This document shows, piece after piece, positions 54,990-64,000 of a stretch of 64,000 bases of DNA. A model generated the notes under the pieces. The model saw nothing but the letters and a program-made list of their open reading frames with translations. It did no database searches and was not told the origin of the DNA. Positions within the stretch are counted from its first letter, which is position 1. Each line of letters opens with the position of its first letter. A program made the translations under genes and the position numbers. The stretch covers positions 6,262,001 to 6,326,000 of the forward strand of contig NZ_LT629793.1 in assembly GCF_900105735.1 (NCBI RefSeq). The letters run 5' to 3'. The DNA comes from Pseudomonas yamanorum. Its GTDB lineage: Bacteria; Pseudomonadota; Gammaproteobacteria; Pseudomonadales; Pseudomonadaceae.

Positions 54990-55453
54990 AACTGGTTTCC
55001 TTGCCTGATAAATGAGGTCGCCCCAGTCGGCTGATTTGCCGGCTGGGTAATGCTCGATATCAAGAAGCGTGCCGGAAAGTTCAAGAGCTAATGAAATCAG
55101 GGGGTTAAGGTTTTATTGGTTTGTTTTTTAAGAGGTGATGTCGGTTTGGAACTGAAGTTATTTGTATTTGTTTGCGCAGCGGTGTGCAGTTAGTTGCAGC
55201 GTACTGATAGGCGGCTTATCCGCAGGGTCTACATTAAACATAAGCGTGCGTGTTGTTCTGATTGTGCAAACTGTTGCGCACCGGCGAATTTTTTATTTTT
55301 GTAGGAAATTCCTTAACAGCCGTTTCGTGGCTTGAACAAAGCTTTTTGCATGGATAAGGTTCGTGCTCTTCCCGCCGGGAAGATGAACTTAAAACAGTGT
55401 TCTAATGTGCGCTTAAATTGCCGTTAGTTAGCTGAACATGTCCAGGAAGTAAA
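54990..55453. other. Divergent hcp/tssA control region
   Basis: This 464-base, AT-richer region has no gene. Toward hcp, the minus strand at 55059-55074 reads CGGCACGCTTCTTGAT, close to the sigma-54 consensus but with GA in place of the -12 GC; it would give a leader of about 60 bases. Toward tssA, TGGCTTGAACAAAGCT (55328-55343) has correctly spaced GG and GC but weaker flanks. At 55299-55313 is TTGTAGGAAATTCCT, identical to 23907-23921. Confidence 0.5.
55059..55074 (-). promoter_or_regulatory. Candidate sigma-54 promoter for hcp
   Basis: On the minus strand GGCACG-N4-TTGA keeps the full -24 block and spacing; the -12 element reads GA instead of GC. Its predicted start is about 60 bases upstream of the hcp ATG. 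Sigma-54 control of hcp is known in several T6SS systems (for example with VasH in Vibrio). Confidence 0.45.
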
Positions 55454-57019
55454 GTGCAGCCAATAATGGTTTATTCAGACAGGCTTTCCGATTATTACCT
55501 GAAACTTGCGCAGGCACCCAACTCGACAGTGAGTTATGCGGGCGCGGATATGCGTTTTTCCACTGAATATGAGGCACTTGAAACCGAACTGGGCAAGACG
55601 CATTCCATACACGGTAACAGCCAGCCTGACTGGCAATGGGTAGTGGAAAAAGGCGAGGCTCTGTTACGCCACCAGTCCAAGGACTTGCGGGTTGCTGTCT
55701 GGTTGACCTGGGCATTGCATCAGCGTGAGTCCTTTCCAGGATTGCTCGCAGGCCTCGGATTGCTGCGCTACCTCTGTGAGCATCATTGGGCGGTCGTGTA
55801 CCCGGTCAAACTGCGTACCCGCAGTGCCGCATTTGGCTGGCTGGTTCCGCGCCTTGAGCAGGCGCTTGGGCAACATCTTCCGTTCAAGGAGCAGCGCTCC
55901 CTGTTCCACTGCATGCTCGAACACCTGACCCGGCTGGATGAACTATTGACCCAGCATCTCGGCGACGAGGCGCCATCGTTACTGCCGATTCGCAGGCGGC
56001 TCTCGGACGGGTTGCAGCAGGCCACCGTGAGTGACTCCCCGCCAAACGGTATCGCAGGGGTAAGCGACCAGGTCAGGCCGGTGGCGACTCAACAGCTGGC
56101 CCCCGAGCCTGTGGTGGATAACGAAAAGGACGCCCATAAGCTGCTGCGTGCGCTGCAAGAGAATGCCCGGCCTTTGTCTGCCTGGTGGCAGCGCCAGAAT
56201 GCCACTGACCTGCGCGCGCTGCGTCTGAACCGAACGTTGACCTGGCTGACGATCACCAGCCTCCCGGAATGTGACAACGAACAGGTCACGCCTTTGCGAG
56301 GCCCGGCGCCGGACAAGCTCAAGCGCTACCAGGAGCGCTTTGCCCAAGGGCAACACGCCGACCTGTTGTTGGAACTTGAGGCCAGCCTGGCCTGCGCACC
56401 TTTCTGGTTTGACGGCTTGTACAGGTTATGGGAGTGCCTGCAGACACTTCAGGCCGATTTGGCCATGACCGAGCTGGAAGTGCACTTCGCCTTGTTGCTC
56501 CAGCGTTTGCCTGGCCTCGTGCAGTTGCGCTTTCACGATGGAACGCCATTCGCTGACTCCGTTACCCGGGGCTGGATCAACACTCAGGTTGTCCGCCATT
56601 TGCAAAGTCCGGTGCCAGCCCGGTCGGCACTTGATGCCCAGGCTGCGCCTTGGGACAAAGCGTTGCACGACGTCGTGCCCGTGCTGCGCAAGGACGGATT
56701 CAAGGCGGCCGTTCAATCTCTCAAGCAAAGCATGCAAACCGCCACAGGTGAGCGTGCCCGATTTCATTGGCGGCTTGGCCTCGCCAGGTTGTCTGTGCTG
56801 GCGGGCAAGCATGACCTTGCCAAAGTCCAGCTTGACCACCTGGACCACGAACTGCAGCAGTCAGGCTTGCAGCGCTGGGAGCCTGAATTGGCGGTTGAGG
56901 TGCTGCAACTCCTGCATGGCTGTTGTGACGTGTTGCCGCAAAGCCACTCTGTGCGTGAGCGCAAGGAAGATGTCCATCGCAGGCTGTGCCACTTCGATCT
57001 TGAAGCGGTACTTGAATAG
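55454..57019 (+). CDS. tssA: Type VI secretion protein TssA (VasJ type)
   Basis: A 521-residue baseplate/sheath-capping protein. The N-terminal ImpA_N domain (about residues 40-160) includes PDWQWVVEKGEALLRHQSKD and a W-x-x-R-Y-L segment, and the C-terminal part (about 260-515) is of the VasJ type, with GERARFHWRLGLARLSVLAG near the end. The GTG at 55454 is preferred to the ATG four codons later because AGGAAG lies 4-6 bases before it. It begins the tssA-B-C-E-F-G-clpV run, 32 bases before tssB. Confidence 0.88.
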   Translation: MQPIMVYSDRLSDYYLKLAQAPNSTVSYAGADMRFSTEYEALETELGKTHSIHGNSQPDWQWVVEKGEALLRHQSKDLRVAVWLTWALHQRESFPGLLAGLGLLRYLCEHHWAVVYPVKLRTRSAAFGWLVPRLEQALGQHLPFKEQRSLFHCMLEHLTRLDELLTQHLGDEAPSLLPIRRRLSDGLQQATVSDSPPNGIAGVSDQVRPVATQQLAPEPVVDNEKDAHKLLRALQENARPLSAWWQRQNATDLRALRLNRTLTWLTITSLPECDNEQVTPLRGPAPDKLKRYQERFAQGQHADLLLELEASLACAPFWFDGLYRLWECLQTLQADLAMTELEVHFALLLQRLPGLVQLRFHDGTPFADSVTRGWINTQVVRHLQSPVPARSALDAQAAPWDKALHDVVPVLRKDGFKAAVQSLKQSMQTATGERARFHWRLGLARLSVLAGKHDLAKVQLDHLDHELQQSGLQRWEPELAVEVLQLLHGCCDVLPQSHSVRERKEDVHRRLCHFDLEAVLE

Positions 57020-57051
57020 GCTTTCGAGCCACCCGAAAAAGGAGAAACACC

Positions 57052-57549
57052 ATGGCGAAAGAAGGTTCGGTAGCCCCCAAGGAACGCATCAATATCACGT
57101 TCAAACCCGCCGTCGGTACTGCGCAGGAAGAGCTGGAGCTGCCGTTGAAACTGCTGGTGCTTGGCGACTTCACCCAGCGTGCAGACCCACGCCAACTCGA
57201 AGACCGCAAGCCCGTAGGGATCGACAAGAACACCTTTGACGAGGTGTTGGCCAAGCAAGCCTTGAGCTTGACCTTGAGCGTCCCCAATCGGCTCCAGGAC
57301 TCTGCCGAGCTTGATGAGCTGGCGATCCAGGTCAGGATCAATTCGATGAAGGACTTCAATCCGGCACACCTGGTTGAGCAAATACCCGAGCTGAAAAAAC
57401 TCATGGAGCTGCGTGATGCACTCGTGGCGCTCAAGGGGCCGCTGGGCAACACGCCGAGCTTTCGAAAGGCGATTGAAAACGCGCTTGCCGATGACGAGTC
57501 CCGCACCCGGGTATTGGCTGAATTGGGGCTGGGTAGCCCCGCCGCATGA
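57052..57549 (+). CDS. tssB: Type VI secretion contractile sheath small subunit TssB
   Basis: A 165-residue VipA/TssB protein: RINITFKPAVGTAQEELELP, LPLKLLVLGDFTQRAD and DFNPAHLVEQIPELKKLMEL are family signatures. It pairs with TssC to build the contractile sheath. AAAAGGAG precedes its ATG, and tssC follows after 27 bases. Confidence 0.95.
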   Translation: MAKEGSVAPKERINITFKPAVGTAQEELELPLKLLVLGDFTQRADPRQLEDRKPVGIDKNTFDEVLAKQALSLTLSVPNRLQDSAELDELAIQVRINSMKDFNPAHLVEQIPELKKLMELRDALVALKGPLGNTPSFRKAIENALADDESRTRVLAELGLGSPAA

Positions 57550-57576
57550 CTCCCTCAGTAAAAGGACACTGACACT

Positions 57577-59052
57577 ATGACTACCAGCCAAAGCCCGTTG
57601 CATGCTCGCGCAATGGATGAATGCAGCATTCTCGACAACATCATTGCCCAGACCCGTCTCAGCGCCGACGACGAAGCCTATGGCATCGCAAAGCGCGGGG
57701 TGTCGGCATTTATCGAGGAGCTGATCAAACCGCAGAACAGGGACGAGCCGGTCAAGAAGCGCCTGGTTGACCGGATGATTGCCGAGATTGATGCAAGACT
57801 TAGCCAGCAAATGGATGAAATCCTCCACCATCCCGATTTCCAGTCATTGGAGTCATCATGGCGCGGCCTGCAGTTGTTGGTTGATCGCACCGATTTTCGT
57901 GAAAACATCAAGATCGAACTGCTGAGCGTCTCTCGACAGGACCTGCTGGATGACTTCGAGGACTCGCCGGAAGTTACCCAGTCCGGGCTCTACAAGCATA
58001 TTTACAGTGCCGAATACGGTCAGTTCGGCGGTCAGCCCGTCGGGGCAATCATCGCCAATTATTTCCTTTCCCCCAGTGCGCCCGACGTCAGGTTGATGCA
58101 GTACGTTTCCAATGTGGCCTGCATGGCCCATGCACCCTTCATCGCGGCGGCTGGCCCAGGTTTCTTTGGCCTTGAGAGCTTCACCGGCCTACCTGACCTC
58201 AAGGATCTGAAAGACCACTTCCAAGGGCCGCAGTTTGCCAAATGGCAGAGCTTTCGCCAGAGCGAAGATGCCCGTTACATCGGGCTCACAGTGCCGCGCT
58301 TTCTGCTGCGTACGCCTTACGATCCCATTGATTCCCCGGTCAAGACCTTCGCCTACCAGGAAAATGTCGCCAACAGCCACGAGCACTATCTGTGGGGCAA
58401 CACGGCGTATGCCTTTGCCACCCGCTTGACGGACAGCTTCGCCCGGTTTCGCTGGTGCCCGAACATTATCGGCCCGCAAAGTGGTGGCGCGGTGGAGGAC
58501 TTGCCGCTGCATCACTTTCACAGCATGGGCGAGATCGAAACCAAGATCCCCACCGAGGTGCTGGTATCCGACCGGCGGGAATACGAGCTGGCGCAAGAGG
58601 GCTTTATCGCCTTGACCATGCGCAAGGGCAGCGACAATGCGGCGTTCTTCTCCGCCAGCTCGGTGCAGAAACCCAAGTCCTTTGGCATCAGCGCCGAGGG
58701 CAAGGTCGCGGAGCTGAACTACCGGCTTGGCACCCAGCTGCCTTACATGATGATCGTCAATCGTCTGGCTCACTACCTCAAGGTGCTGCAGCGCGAACAG
58801 CTGGGATCGTCGAAGGAGCGCACCGACCTCGAACTGGAACTCAACAAGTGGATTCGCCAATACATTGCCGATCAGGATAACCCCAGCGCCGAAGTGCGTG
58901 GACGACGCCCGCTCCGGGCAGCACGCATTGTGGTCAGCGATGTCGACGGGGAGCCCGGCTGGTATCGCGTCAACCTGAGCGTTCGCCCGCACTTCAAGTA
59001 CATGGGGGCGGACTTCACCCTGTCTCTCGTCGGCAAGCTCGATAAAGAATGA
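57577..59052 (+). CDS. tssC: Type VI secretion contractile sheath large subunit TssC
   Basis: A 491-residue VipB/TssC protein, full length, with SLESSWRGLQLLVDRTDFRE, FGQPVGAIIANYFLSPS-like GEYGQFGG region, RYIGLTVPRFLLRTPYDP, WGNTAYAFATRLTDSFARF and the C-terminal YRVNLSVRPHFKYMGADFTL. The sheath contracts to fire the Hcp tube and is recycled by ClpV. Its stop overlaps the tssE start (ATGA). Confidence 0.95.
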   Translation: MTTSQSPLHARAMDECSILDNIIAQTRLSADDEAYGIAKRGVSAFIEELIKPQNRDEPVKKRLVDRMIAEIDARLSQQMDEILHHPDFQSLESSWRGLQLLVDRTDFRENIKIELLSVSRQDLLDDFEDSPEVTQSGLYKHIYSAEYGQFGGQPVGAIIANYFLSPSAPDVRLMQYVSNVACMAHAPFIAAAGPGFFGLESFTGLPDLKDLKDHFQGPQFAKWQSFRQSEDARYIGLTVPRFLLRTPYDPIDSPVKTFAYQENVANSHEHYLWGNTAYAFATRLTDSFARFRWCPNIIGPQSGGAVEDLPLHHFHSMGEIETKIPTEVLVSDRREYELAQEGFIALTMRKGSDNAAFFSASSVQKPKSFGISAEGKVAELNYRLGTQLPYMMIVNRLAHYLKVLQREQLGSSKERTDLELELNKWIRQYIADQDNPSAEVRGRRPLRAARIVVSDVDGEPGWYRVNLSVRPHFKYMGADFTLSLVGKLDKE

Positions 59053-59474
59053 GTCGCAGCCACGTGATGACCCAAAACCGCAGCCTTTTCGAACGTCTGG
59101 ATTCCGGCGTGGGACGTAGCCCACAAGGCTGCATCGTGGAGTCCGTGGCGAGCCATCTGGCGAACATGCTCAGCACCCGTGTGGGCAGCGTACAGACGCT
59201 ACCGGACTACGGGTTGCCTGATCTGAATGACATGCGGCTCAGTCTGCATGACGCGTTGAGCCAGGCCCGTTTCCTGATTGAGCGCTCCATCCAGGCCTAT
59301 GAACCACGTCTGAAGGATGTATGTGTCAGGGCGATACCTCAGGACCGTGACCCGTTGGCCCTGGCGTTTTCCATCGAGGGTGCGATGGAGGTCGGTGGCC
59401 TGACGCAAACGGTCGCCTTTTGCGCAAGCCTGGCTCCCGGCGCACAGGTTGAGGTCAAACCGGATGTCGTTTAA
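59049..59474 (+). CDS. tssE: Type VI secretion baseplate subunit TssE
   Basis: A 141-residue gp25-like protein: SLFERLDSG near the N-terminus, RVGSVQTLPDYGLPDLNDM (the conserved R-x-G-x-x-x-x-x-x-Y-G-x-P-D block) and a helix with IERSIQAYEPRL. It initiates sheath assembly at the baseplate. It starts inside the tssC stop, and its own end overlaps tssF by 11 bases. Confidence 0.94.
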   Translation: MSRSHVMTQNRSLFERLDSGVGRSPQGCIVESVASHLANMLSTRVGSVQTLPDYGLPDLNDMRLSLHDALSQARFLIERSIQAYEPRLKDVCVRAIPQDRDPLALAFSIEGAMEVGGLTQTVAFCASLAPGAQVEVKPDVV

Positions 59475-61239
59475 CCGCTATTACCAGGGCGAGCTGAGTG
59501 CGTTGCGGCAGTTGGGGCGGCGCTTCTGTGAGCGAAACCCGGCACTCGCACCGTTTCTTGGGGCCGCCGGCAATGACCCGGATGTGGAGCGGTTGCTGGA
59601 GGGTTTTGCGTTCCTCACCGGGCGCTTGCGTCAGAAGCTCGATGATCAACTGCCGGAGTTGAGTCACTCGTTGATGCATTTGCTGTGGCCCAACTACATG
59701 CGACCGCTGCCGGCGTTCAGCATGCTGCAGTTTGACCCGATCAAGCGATCAGGGCCTGCCATCAGGGTCGAGCGGGATACACCGGTGGAAAGCATCGCGA
59801 TCAACGGTGAACGTTGCCGTTTTCGTACCTGTTACCCGACACAGGTTTTACCGCTGCATTTGGCCGCCTTGGAGTACTCGGTACAGGGCGAGGATGCGTT
59901 GCTGTGCCTGCGTCTGGAAATGACGGCAGAGGGTAACTTCAGTGAGTTGGCACTGGGCTGCCTGCGTCTGCATCTCGCGGGAGAGCTGCCCGTCAGCCAG
60001 GCGCTCTACCTTGGCCTGTTGCGTCACTTGGACGGGTTTGAGTTACGGCCTTTGGACGGGAATGGGCAGCCGGTTATCGGCGCTGACGGCTTGGCTATCT
60101 CATTGCGTCTGTCCAGTAGCGAGATCAGTCCAGTGGGCTTTTCCGAGGAAGAGGCACTGATTCCTTATCCTTTGAATACCTTTCGCGGCTATCGCCATTT
60201 GCAGGAGTATTTCGCCTTTCCCGAAAAATACCTGTTTGTCGATGTAGGTGGTCTCGACGTGCTCAACGGGTTGCCCTTTGACCTGCTCAAACAGGTACAT
60301 GGCCTGGCGCTGCGCTTCAACATGCGTGGCCGCGGCCTTGAGCGACTGACGCCGAGCCTGGACAACGTGAAGTTGTATTGCACGCCCATCGTCAATCTGT
60401 TCAAGCACGATAGCGTGCCAATACGCCTTGACGGCAGGCAGGACGAATACCTGCTGTTGCCGGGCGAATACACCCGGGGCAACTGCGGCATATTTTCCGT
60501 CGACAAAGTCACAGGATGGCGGCCGGGTGGCCTGGGTTATCAGGAATATGCACCGTTCGAGTCGTTTGAGCACGATTTTGGCAGCGGGTCGCCCAGCTAT
60601 GGTGTTCGCCTGCGACCATCACTGCAACATACCGGAATGGACACCTGGCTGAGCTTCGACCAACGCCAGGGGCATGATCAGGAAACCCTGTCGGTCGAGC
60701 TGACCTGCACCAATCACGACCTGCCACGCCGGCTGCAAGTGGGAGATATCAACCAGGCCTGCGAGCAGACGCCCGAGTTTCTTTCGTTTCGCAACCTCAC
60801 AGCGGCAACACCCAGTTTTGCGCCCCCTCTGGACAGCGACTTCCTGTGGCGACTGATCAGCAATATGTCGCTCAACTATTTGTCATTGACCGATATCAAC
60901 GCCTTGAGAGTGATCCTCGAAACCTATGATCTGCCGCGTTATCACGACCGCCAGGTGGAGAAGGTTAGCCGGATAAGGCTCGGTGCACTCCAGTCGATCA
61001 GTCACCAGCCGGTGGACCGGTTGCACCGAGGCCTGCCATTTCGCGGCTTGCGGGTTGATCTCACCATCAATCCAGAAGGCTACCTGGGGGAGGGCGACGT
61101 GTTTGTCTTTGCCTCGGTGCTCAATGAGTTTTTCGCGCTTTACGCCAGCCTCAACTCGTACCACGAACTGCGAGTCATCAGCACACAAGGAGACGTGTAC
61201 CTATGGCCACCCCGGATGGGCCAGCAGCCCCTGCTTTAA
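59464..61239 (+). CDS. tssF: Type VI secretion baseplate subunit TssF
   Basis: A 591-residue VasA/TssF protein, full length: FNRYYQGELSALRQLGRRFC, VERLLEGFAFLTGRLRQKLD and HSLMHLLWPNYMRPLPAFSM at the start, and RGLRVDLTINPEGYLGEGDV near the end. It forms the baseplate wedge with TssG and TssE. The start at 59464 overlaps tssE, and its last 37 bases overlap tssG in another frame. Confidence 0.95.
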   Translation: MSFNRYYQGELSALRQLGRRFCERNPALAPFLGAAGNDPDVERLLEGFAFLTGRLRQKLDDQLPELSHSLMHLLWPNYMRPLPAFSMLQFDPIKRSGPAIRVERDTPVESIAINGERCRFRTCYPTQVLPLHLAALEYSVQGEDALLCLRLEMTAEGNFSELALGCLRLHLAGELPVSQALYLGLLRHLDGFELRPLDGNGQPVIGADGLAISLRLSSSEISPVGFSEEEALIPYPLNTFRGYRHLQEYFAFPEKYLFVDVGGLDVLNGLPFDLLKQVHGLALRFNMRGRGLERLTPSLDNVKLYCTPIVNLFKHDSVPIRLDGRQDEYLLLPGEYTRGNCGIFSVDKVTGWRPGGLGYQEYAPFESFEHDFGSGSPSYGVRLRPSLQHTGMDTWLSFDQRQGHDQETLSVELTCTNHDLPRRLQVGDINQACEQTPEFLSFRNLTAATPSFAPPLDSDFLWRLISNMSLNYLSLTDINALRVILETYDLPRYHDRQVEKVSRIRLGALQSISHQPVDRLHRGLPFRGLRVDLTINPEGYLGEGDVFVFASVLNEFFALYASLNSYHELRVISTQGDVYLWPPRMGQQPLL

Positions 61240-62210
61240 CCGCACTGTCCCGTGAGATTCGCGAGTACTCGGTGTTTCAGGCGGTCGCGCAGATCATCGA
61301 GCGGTTGCGTGAAGCGCACCCCTCCCTTGACGAGGAGGCGCTGTACGACCAGTTGGAGTTCCAGGCCAATCCAGGCTTTGGGTTTCCCGGCAACGACATT
61401 GACCGGGTGGAGTTTTTTGTCGAGCACGGCCAGTTGCGGGCACGCCTTCGTCTCAATGTGCTGGGGCTTTTTGGTACAGGCTCACCGCTGCCGGCGTTCT
61501 ATGGCGAGCAAGCTTTTGCCGAAGTATCAGGGGGTAATTCGACGCGTGATTTCCTGGATCTTTTTCACCATCGCCTGCACCGGTTGCTGGTGCCGATCTG
61601 GCGAAAATACCGTTATCAGGCGCGCTTTCAAACGGGTGCCTGCGATCCATTTTCAGAGCAGATGTTCGCGTTGGTAGGCCTGGGCGGCAGCGCGATTCGC
61701 AGCACCGCTCAACTGAACTGGAAGCGCCTGCTGCCCTACCTGGGACTGCTCAGTCTGCGTGCGCACTCCGCCGCACTGATCGAGACCGTGTTGCGTTATT
61801 ACTTCAAGCACAGCCGGCTGGTTATCGAGCAATGGGTCAAGCGCACGGTGGTGATTGACCAGGAGCAGCGTAATGACCTGGGTCGCAGCTATAGCACGCT
61901 GGGTTCTGACCTGGTGCTGGGGGACCGAATTCTCGACCGCAGCGGGATGTTCAGGGTCCATGTGCTGGCACTGGGCTGGGAGCGATTTCATGATTTTTTG
62001 CCCACCGGAGCAGGTTATGAGCCGTTGTGCGCACTGGTGCGTTTCGCCGTCCGGGACCCCTTGGAGTACGACGTGCGATTGGTGTTGGCAGAGGGAGAGG
62101 TTCGGCCGTTGCACATTGGTGAGCGCAATGTCTGCCGCTTGGGCTGGACCAGTTGGCTGGGGCATGAGCGAGCTGACGGCGTGGTCACCTTGGCCAGTAA
62201 AACTCATTAG
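61203..62210 (+). CDS. tssG: Type VI secretion baseplate subunit TssG
   Basis: A 335-residue VasB/TssG protein: FFQAVAQIIERLRE-like segment (SVFQAVAQIIERL), PGFGFPGNDI, NVLGLFGTGSPLPAFYGE and DFLDLFHHRLHRLLVPIWRK are conserved. It is the partner of TssF in the baseplate wedge. The ATG lies 37 bases inside tssF, implying coupled translation. Confidence 0.95.
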   Translation: MATPDGPAAPALTALSREIREYSVFQAVAQIIERLREAHPSLDEEALYDQLEFQANPGFGFPGNDIDRVEFFVEHGQLRARLRLNVLGLFGTGSPLPAFYGEQAFAEVSGGNSTRDFLDLFHHRLHRLLVPIWRKYRYQARFQTGACDPFSEQMFALVGLGGSAIRSTAQLNWKRLLPYLGLLSLRAHSAALIETVLRYYFKHSRLVIEQWVKRTVVIDQEQRNDLGRSYSTLGSDLVLGDRILDRSGMFRVHVLALGWERFHDFLPTGAGYEPLCALVRFAVRDPLEYDVRLVLAEGEVRPLHIGERNVCRLGWTSWLGHERADGVVTLASKTH

Positions 62211-62222
62211 GGATTGATGAAT

Positions 62223-64000
62223 ATGATGAACGTGGACCTGCAACAACTTATCCAGGTATTGACCGCGCCCACGCGGTGCGACTTGGAGCGCTGCGCCGAA
62301 CGGTGTGTCACGCGCGGCGGCAGCGAGGTCTTGGTGGAGGACCTGCTGTTGACGCTCCTGGAATATCCCGGCGGTGTACTGATGCGTGCGCTGCAGGATG
62401 CGGGTGTGGATGTCGGCGAACTGCATGCGGTGCTGCAACCCCGGACCGACCAGAGCGCCTCCCGTAATCCGGTGTTTTCAAGCGCTTTGGTGCAATGGTT
62501 GCAACAAGCGTTACTGGTCGCCCATCTGGAGCTGGGGCGAAGCGAAGTGGAACACGGTGCCTTGTTGCTCGCCTTGTTGCGCAATCCGTTGCAGCACGCG
62601 GGTAGCCGTTATCAGGCGGTGTTGAGCAAGCTTGATGCACAGCGCGTGCTCGGTTTTCTCTTGAGCGAAAACCCTCGGACGCCTCCATCTGAAGGGGGGA
62701 GTTCATTACTGGAGCGCTTTACTCATGACCTGACTCGCCAGGCTCTTGACGGAAAACTCGACCCCGTACTCTGTCGCGATAACGAAATCCGGCAAATGAT
62801 CGATACCCTTGCGCGGCGGCGCAAGAACAACCCCATTCTGGTGGGCGAGGCGGGAGTCGGAAAAACCGCGATAGTCGAGGGCCTGGCCCTGCGAATCGTG
62901 AGCGCGCAAGTGCCAGAGGTGCTCAGGGGCGTGCGTCTGCTGACCCTGGATATGGGCTTGCTGCAAGCCGGTGCCAGCATCAAGGGCGAGTTCGAGCGCC
63001 GCTTGAAAGGATTGATCGACGAGGTCAACGCCTCGCTGCAACCGATCATCCTGTTTATCGACGAGGCCCACACCCTGGTTGGCGCAGGCGGCCAAGCCGG
63101 CAGTTCCGATGCTGCGAACCTGCTTAAGCCGGCGCTGGCACGCGGTGAACTGCGTACCATCGCCGCCACGACTTGGTCGGAGCACAAGAAATACTTCGAG
63201 AAAGACCCTGCGTTGGCGCGGCGTTTCCAGCCGGTACAGGTGCGCGAGCCGACAGTAGAGGAGGCGGTGACGATTGTGCGTGGGGTGGCCCCGGTGTATG
63301 AGGCCAGTCACGGTGTTTACGTGCGTGATGATGCGGTGGTCGCTGCCGCACACCTGAGTGCTCACTATCTGGCGGGCCGCCAGTTGCCTGACAAGGCCGT
63401 GGACGTCTTGGACACCGCGTGTGCCCGGGTGCGTATCAGCCTGGTCACGGCACCGGAGGAGCTGCAGCAGCTGCGCGCCGAGCTGACCGAGGGCACGCGG
63501 CAGCAACTCGCTATGCGTCGGGACGCCGACGCGGGATTGGCCATCGATGAACAGGCCCTGCAGCAACTCACACTGCGCCTGGAAGAAGTCGAGGCCGCAC
63601 AGTCACAGCGTGAACAACGCTGGACCCACCAGCGCGACCTGGCCGAGAAGGTACTCTCATTGCGCCAGGAACTGGTCGGAGCCCGAAGCAGCGGCGAAAA
63701 CATTGAGGTCCTTGAGCGGCTACTGGCCGAAAACCATCAAGCGTTGCAGGCCATCCAGCCCGAACAGCGGTGGGTCAGCTTTGAAGTGTGCCCACGGTTG
63801 GTGGCACAGGTGGTCAGTGCCTGGACTGGTATTCCACCGGAACAACTGGCCCGTGAACACAGCGCGAAGGTCTTGAACTTTGCCGAGGATTTGCGCCGCC
63901 GCATCCTCGGTCAGGAGTGCGCTGTGCAGGTTCTGGATCGCTGCCTGCGGGCCGTCGCGGCCGGCGTGAACAGGCCGAACGCTCCCGTAGGTGTATTCCT
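62223..64000 (+). CDS. clpV: Type VI secretion ATPase ClpV (TssH), 3' end outside the window
   Basis: The first 592 residues or so of a ClpB/ClpV-type AAA+ disaggregase; the frame is open at the window end. An N-terminal Clp_N domain (about 1-150) with the TssC-binding helix is followed by the first AAA+ domain with Walker A GEAGVGKTA and Walker B PIILFIDEAH, a coiled-coil middle region (about 400-500, shorter than in ClpB), and the start of the second AAA+ domain (ILGQECAVQVLDRCL). It recycles contracted sheath. Three in-frame ATGs (62217, 62223, 62226) follow AGGGA; 62223 has the best spacing. Confidence 0.93.
   Translation, partial: MMNVDLQQLIQVLTAPTRCDLERCAERCVTRGGSEVLVEDLLLTLLEYPGGVLMRALQDAGVDVGELHAVLQPRTDQSASRNPVFSSALVQWLQQALLVAHLELGRSEVEHGALLLALLRNPLQHAGSRYQAVLSKLDAQRVLGFLLSENPRTPPSEGGSSLLERFTHDLTRQALDGKLDPVLCRDNEIRQMIDTLARRRKNNPILVGEAGVGKTAIVEGLALRIVSAQVPEVLRGVRLLTLDMGLLQAGASIKGEFERRLKGLIDEVNASLQPIILFIDEAHTLVGAGGQAGSSDAANLLKPALARGELRTIAATTWSEHKKYFEKDPALARRFQPVQVREPTVEEAVTIVRGVAPVYEASHGVYVRDDAVVAAAHLSAHYLAGRQLPDKAVDVLDTACARVRISLVTAPEELQQLRAELTEGTRQQLAMRRDADAGLAIDEQALQQLTLRLEEVEAAQSQREQRWTHQRDLAEKVLSLRQELVGARSSGENIEVLERLLAENHQALQAIQPEQRWVSFEVCPRLVAQVVSAWTGIPPEQLAREHSAKVLNFAEDLRRRILGQECAVQVLDRCLRAVAAGVNRPNAPVGVF

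Noticed and set aside
55328-55343. Sigma-54 promoter for tssA
   Set aside because: GG and GC are correctly spaced, but the flanking consensus bases are mostly missing; kept only as a weak candidate within the control region entry.

Overview
The window looks like the chromosome of a fluorescent pseudomonad (Pseudomonas fluorescens group). It is GC-rich and densely coded. It carries many REP/REPIN palindromes of the type GTGGGAGCGGGCTTGCTCGCGA between genes, and its gene families are typical of that group: LysR, AraC, IclR and LuxR regulators, amino-acid ABC transporters, a D-3-hydroxybutyrate locus and a type VI secretion cluster. I see no rRNA, tRNA, CRISPR array or prophage. The only complete mobile element is one IS4-family insertion sequence.

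Layout. 1-2.8 kb: end of a coiled-coil protein, a YbjN protein, a membrane-anchored parvulin and a LysR regulator. 2.8-5.1 kb: a gene-poor, long imperfect inverted repeat with a REPIN at its centre, split by an IS with a 7-bp target duplication. 5.1-11.7 kb: a PotE-like antiporter, AraC/SDR/VOC genes, a RidA-like protein, a LysR gene and an orphan NitT/TauT-type binding protein. 11.8-19.3 kb: a LysR gene divergent from livHMGF-livK, followed by an L-ATC hydrolase and an M20 N-carbamoyl amino acid hydrolase; this reads as an uptake-plus-hydrolysis unit that could turn 2-aminothiazoline-4-carboxylate into L-cysteine. 19.3-27.3 kb: repeats, an AraC/SBF-symporter pair, an MFS exporter, small secreted proteins, a TerC-CBS-CorC membrane protein preceded by a proline-rich leader ORF, PhzF, and a thioredoxin whose end overlaps phzF.

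27.5-34.3 kb: a polar amino-acid ABC transporter with a sigma-54-type promoter and an IclR-type operator, a canonical RidA, an IclR regulator, a DSD1/D-threonine-aldolase-fold PLP enzyme and a 2-keto-3-deoxygluconate kinase-like protein. Together these suggest catabolism of an amino sugar acid such as D-glucosaminate (inference). 34.4-43.4 kb: a small parvulin, a hybrid histidine kinase, and the D-3-hydroxybutyrate unit gntP-bdhA-aacS with a clear sigma-54 promoter and its likely activator (HbcR-like), whose gene is start/stop coupled to yejF. 43.4-48.9 kb: yejABEF peptide importer. 49.0-54.4 kb: another small parvulin, a polyamine-type binding protein with a class III aminotransferase and a LuxR regulator, a DUF1543 protein and an aldo/keto reductase. 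54.5-64.0 kb: type VI secretion genes, hcp divergent from tssA-B-C-E-F-G-clpV; the cluster runs off the window end, so tssJKLM and vgrG cannot be assessed.

All functions are assigned by reading protein motifs and gene order; no database search was run. Start codons were chosen from visible ribosome binding sites and overlaps where possible.
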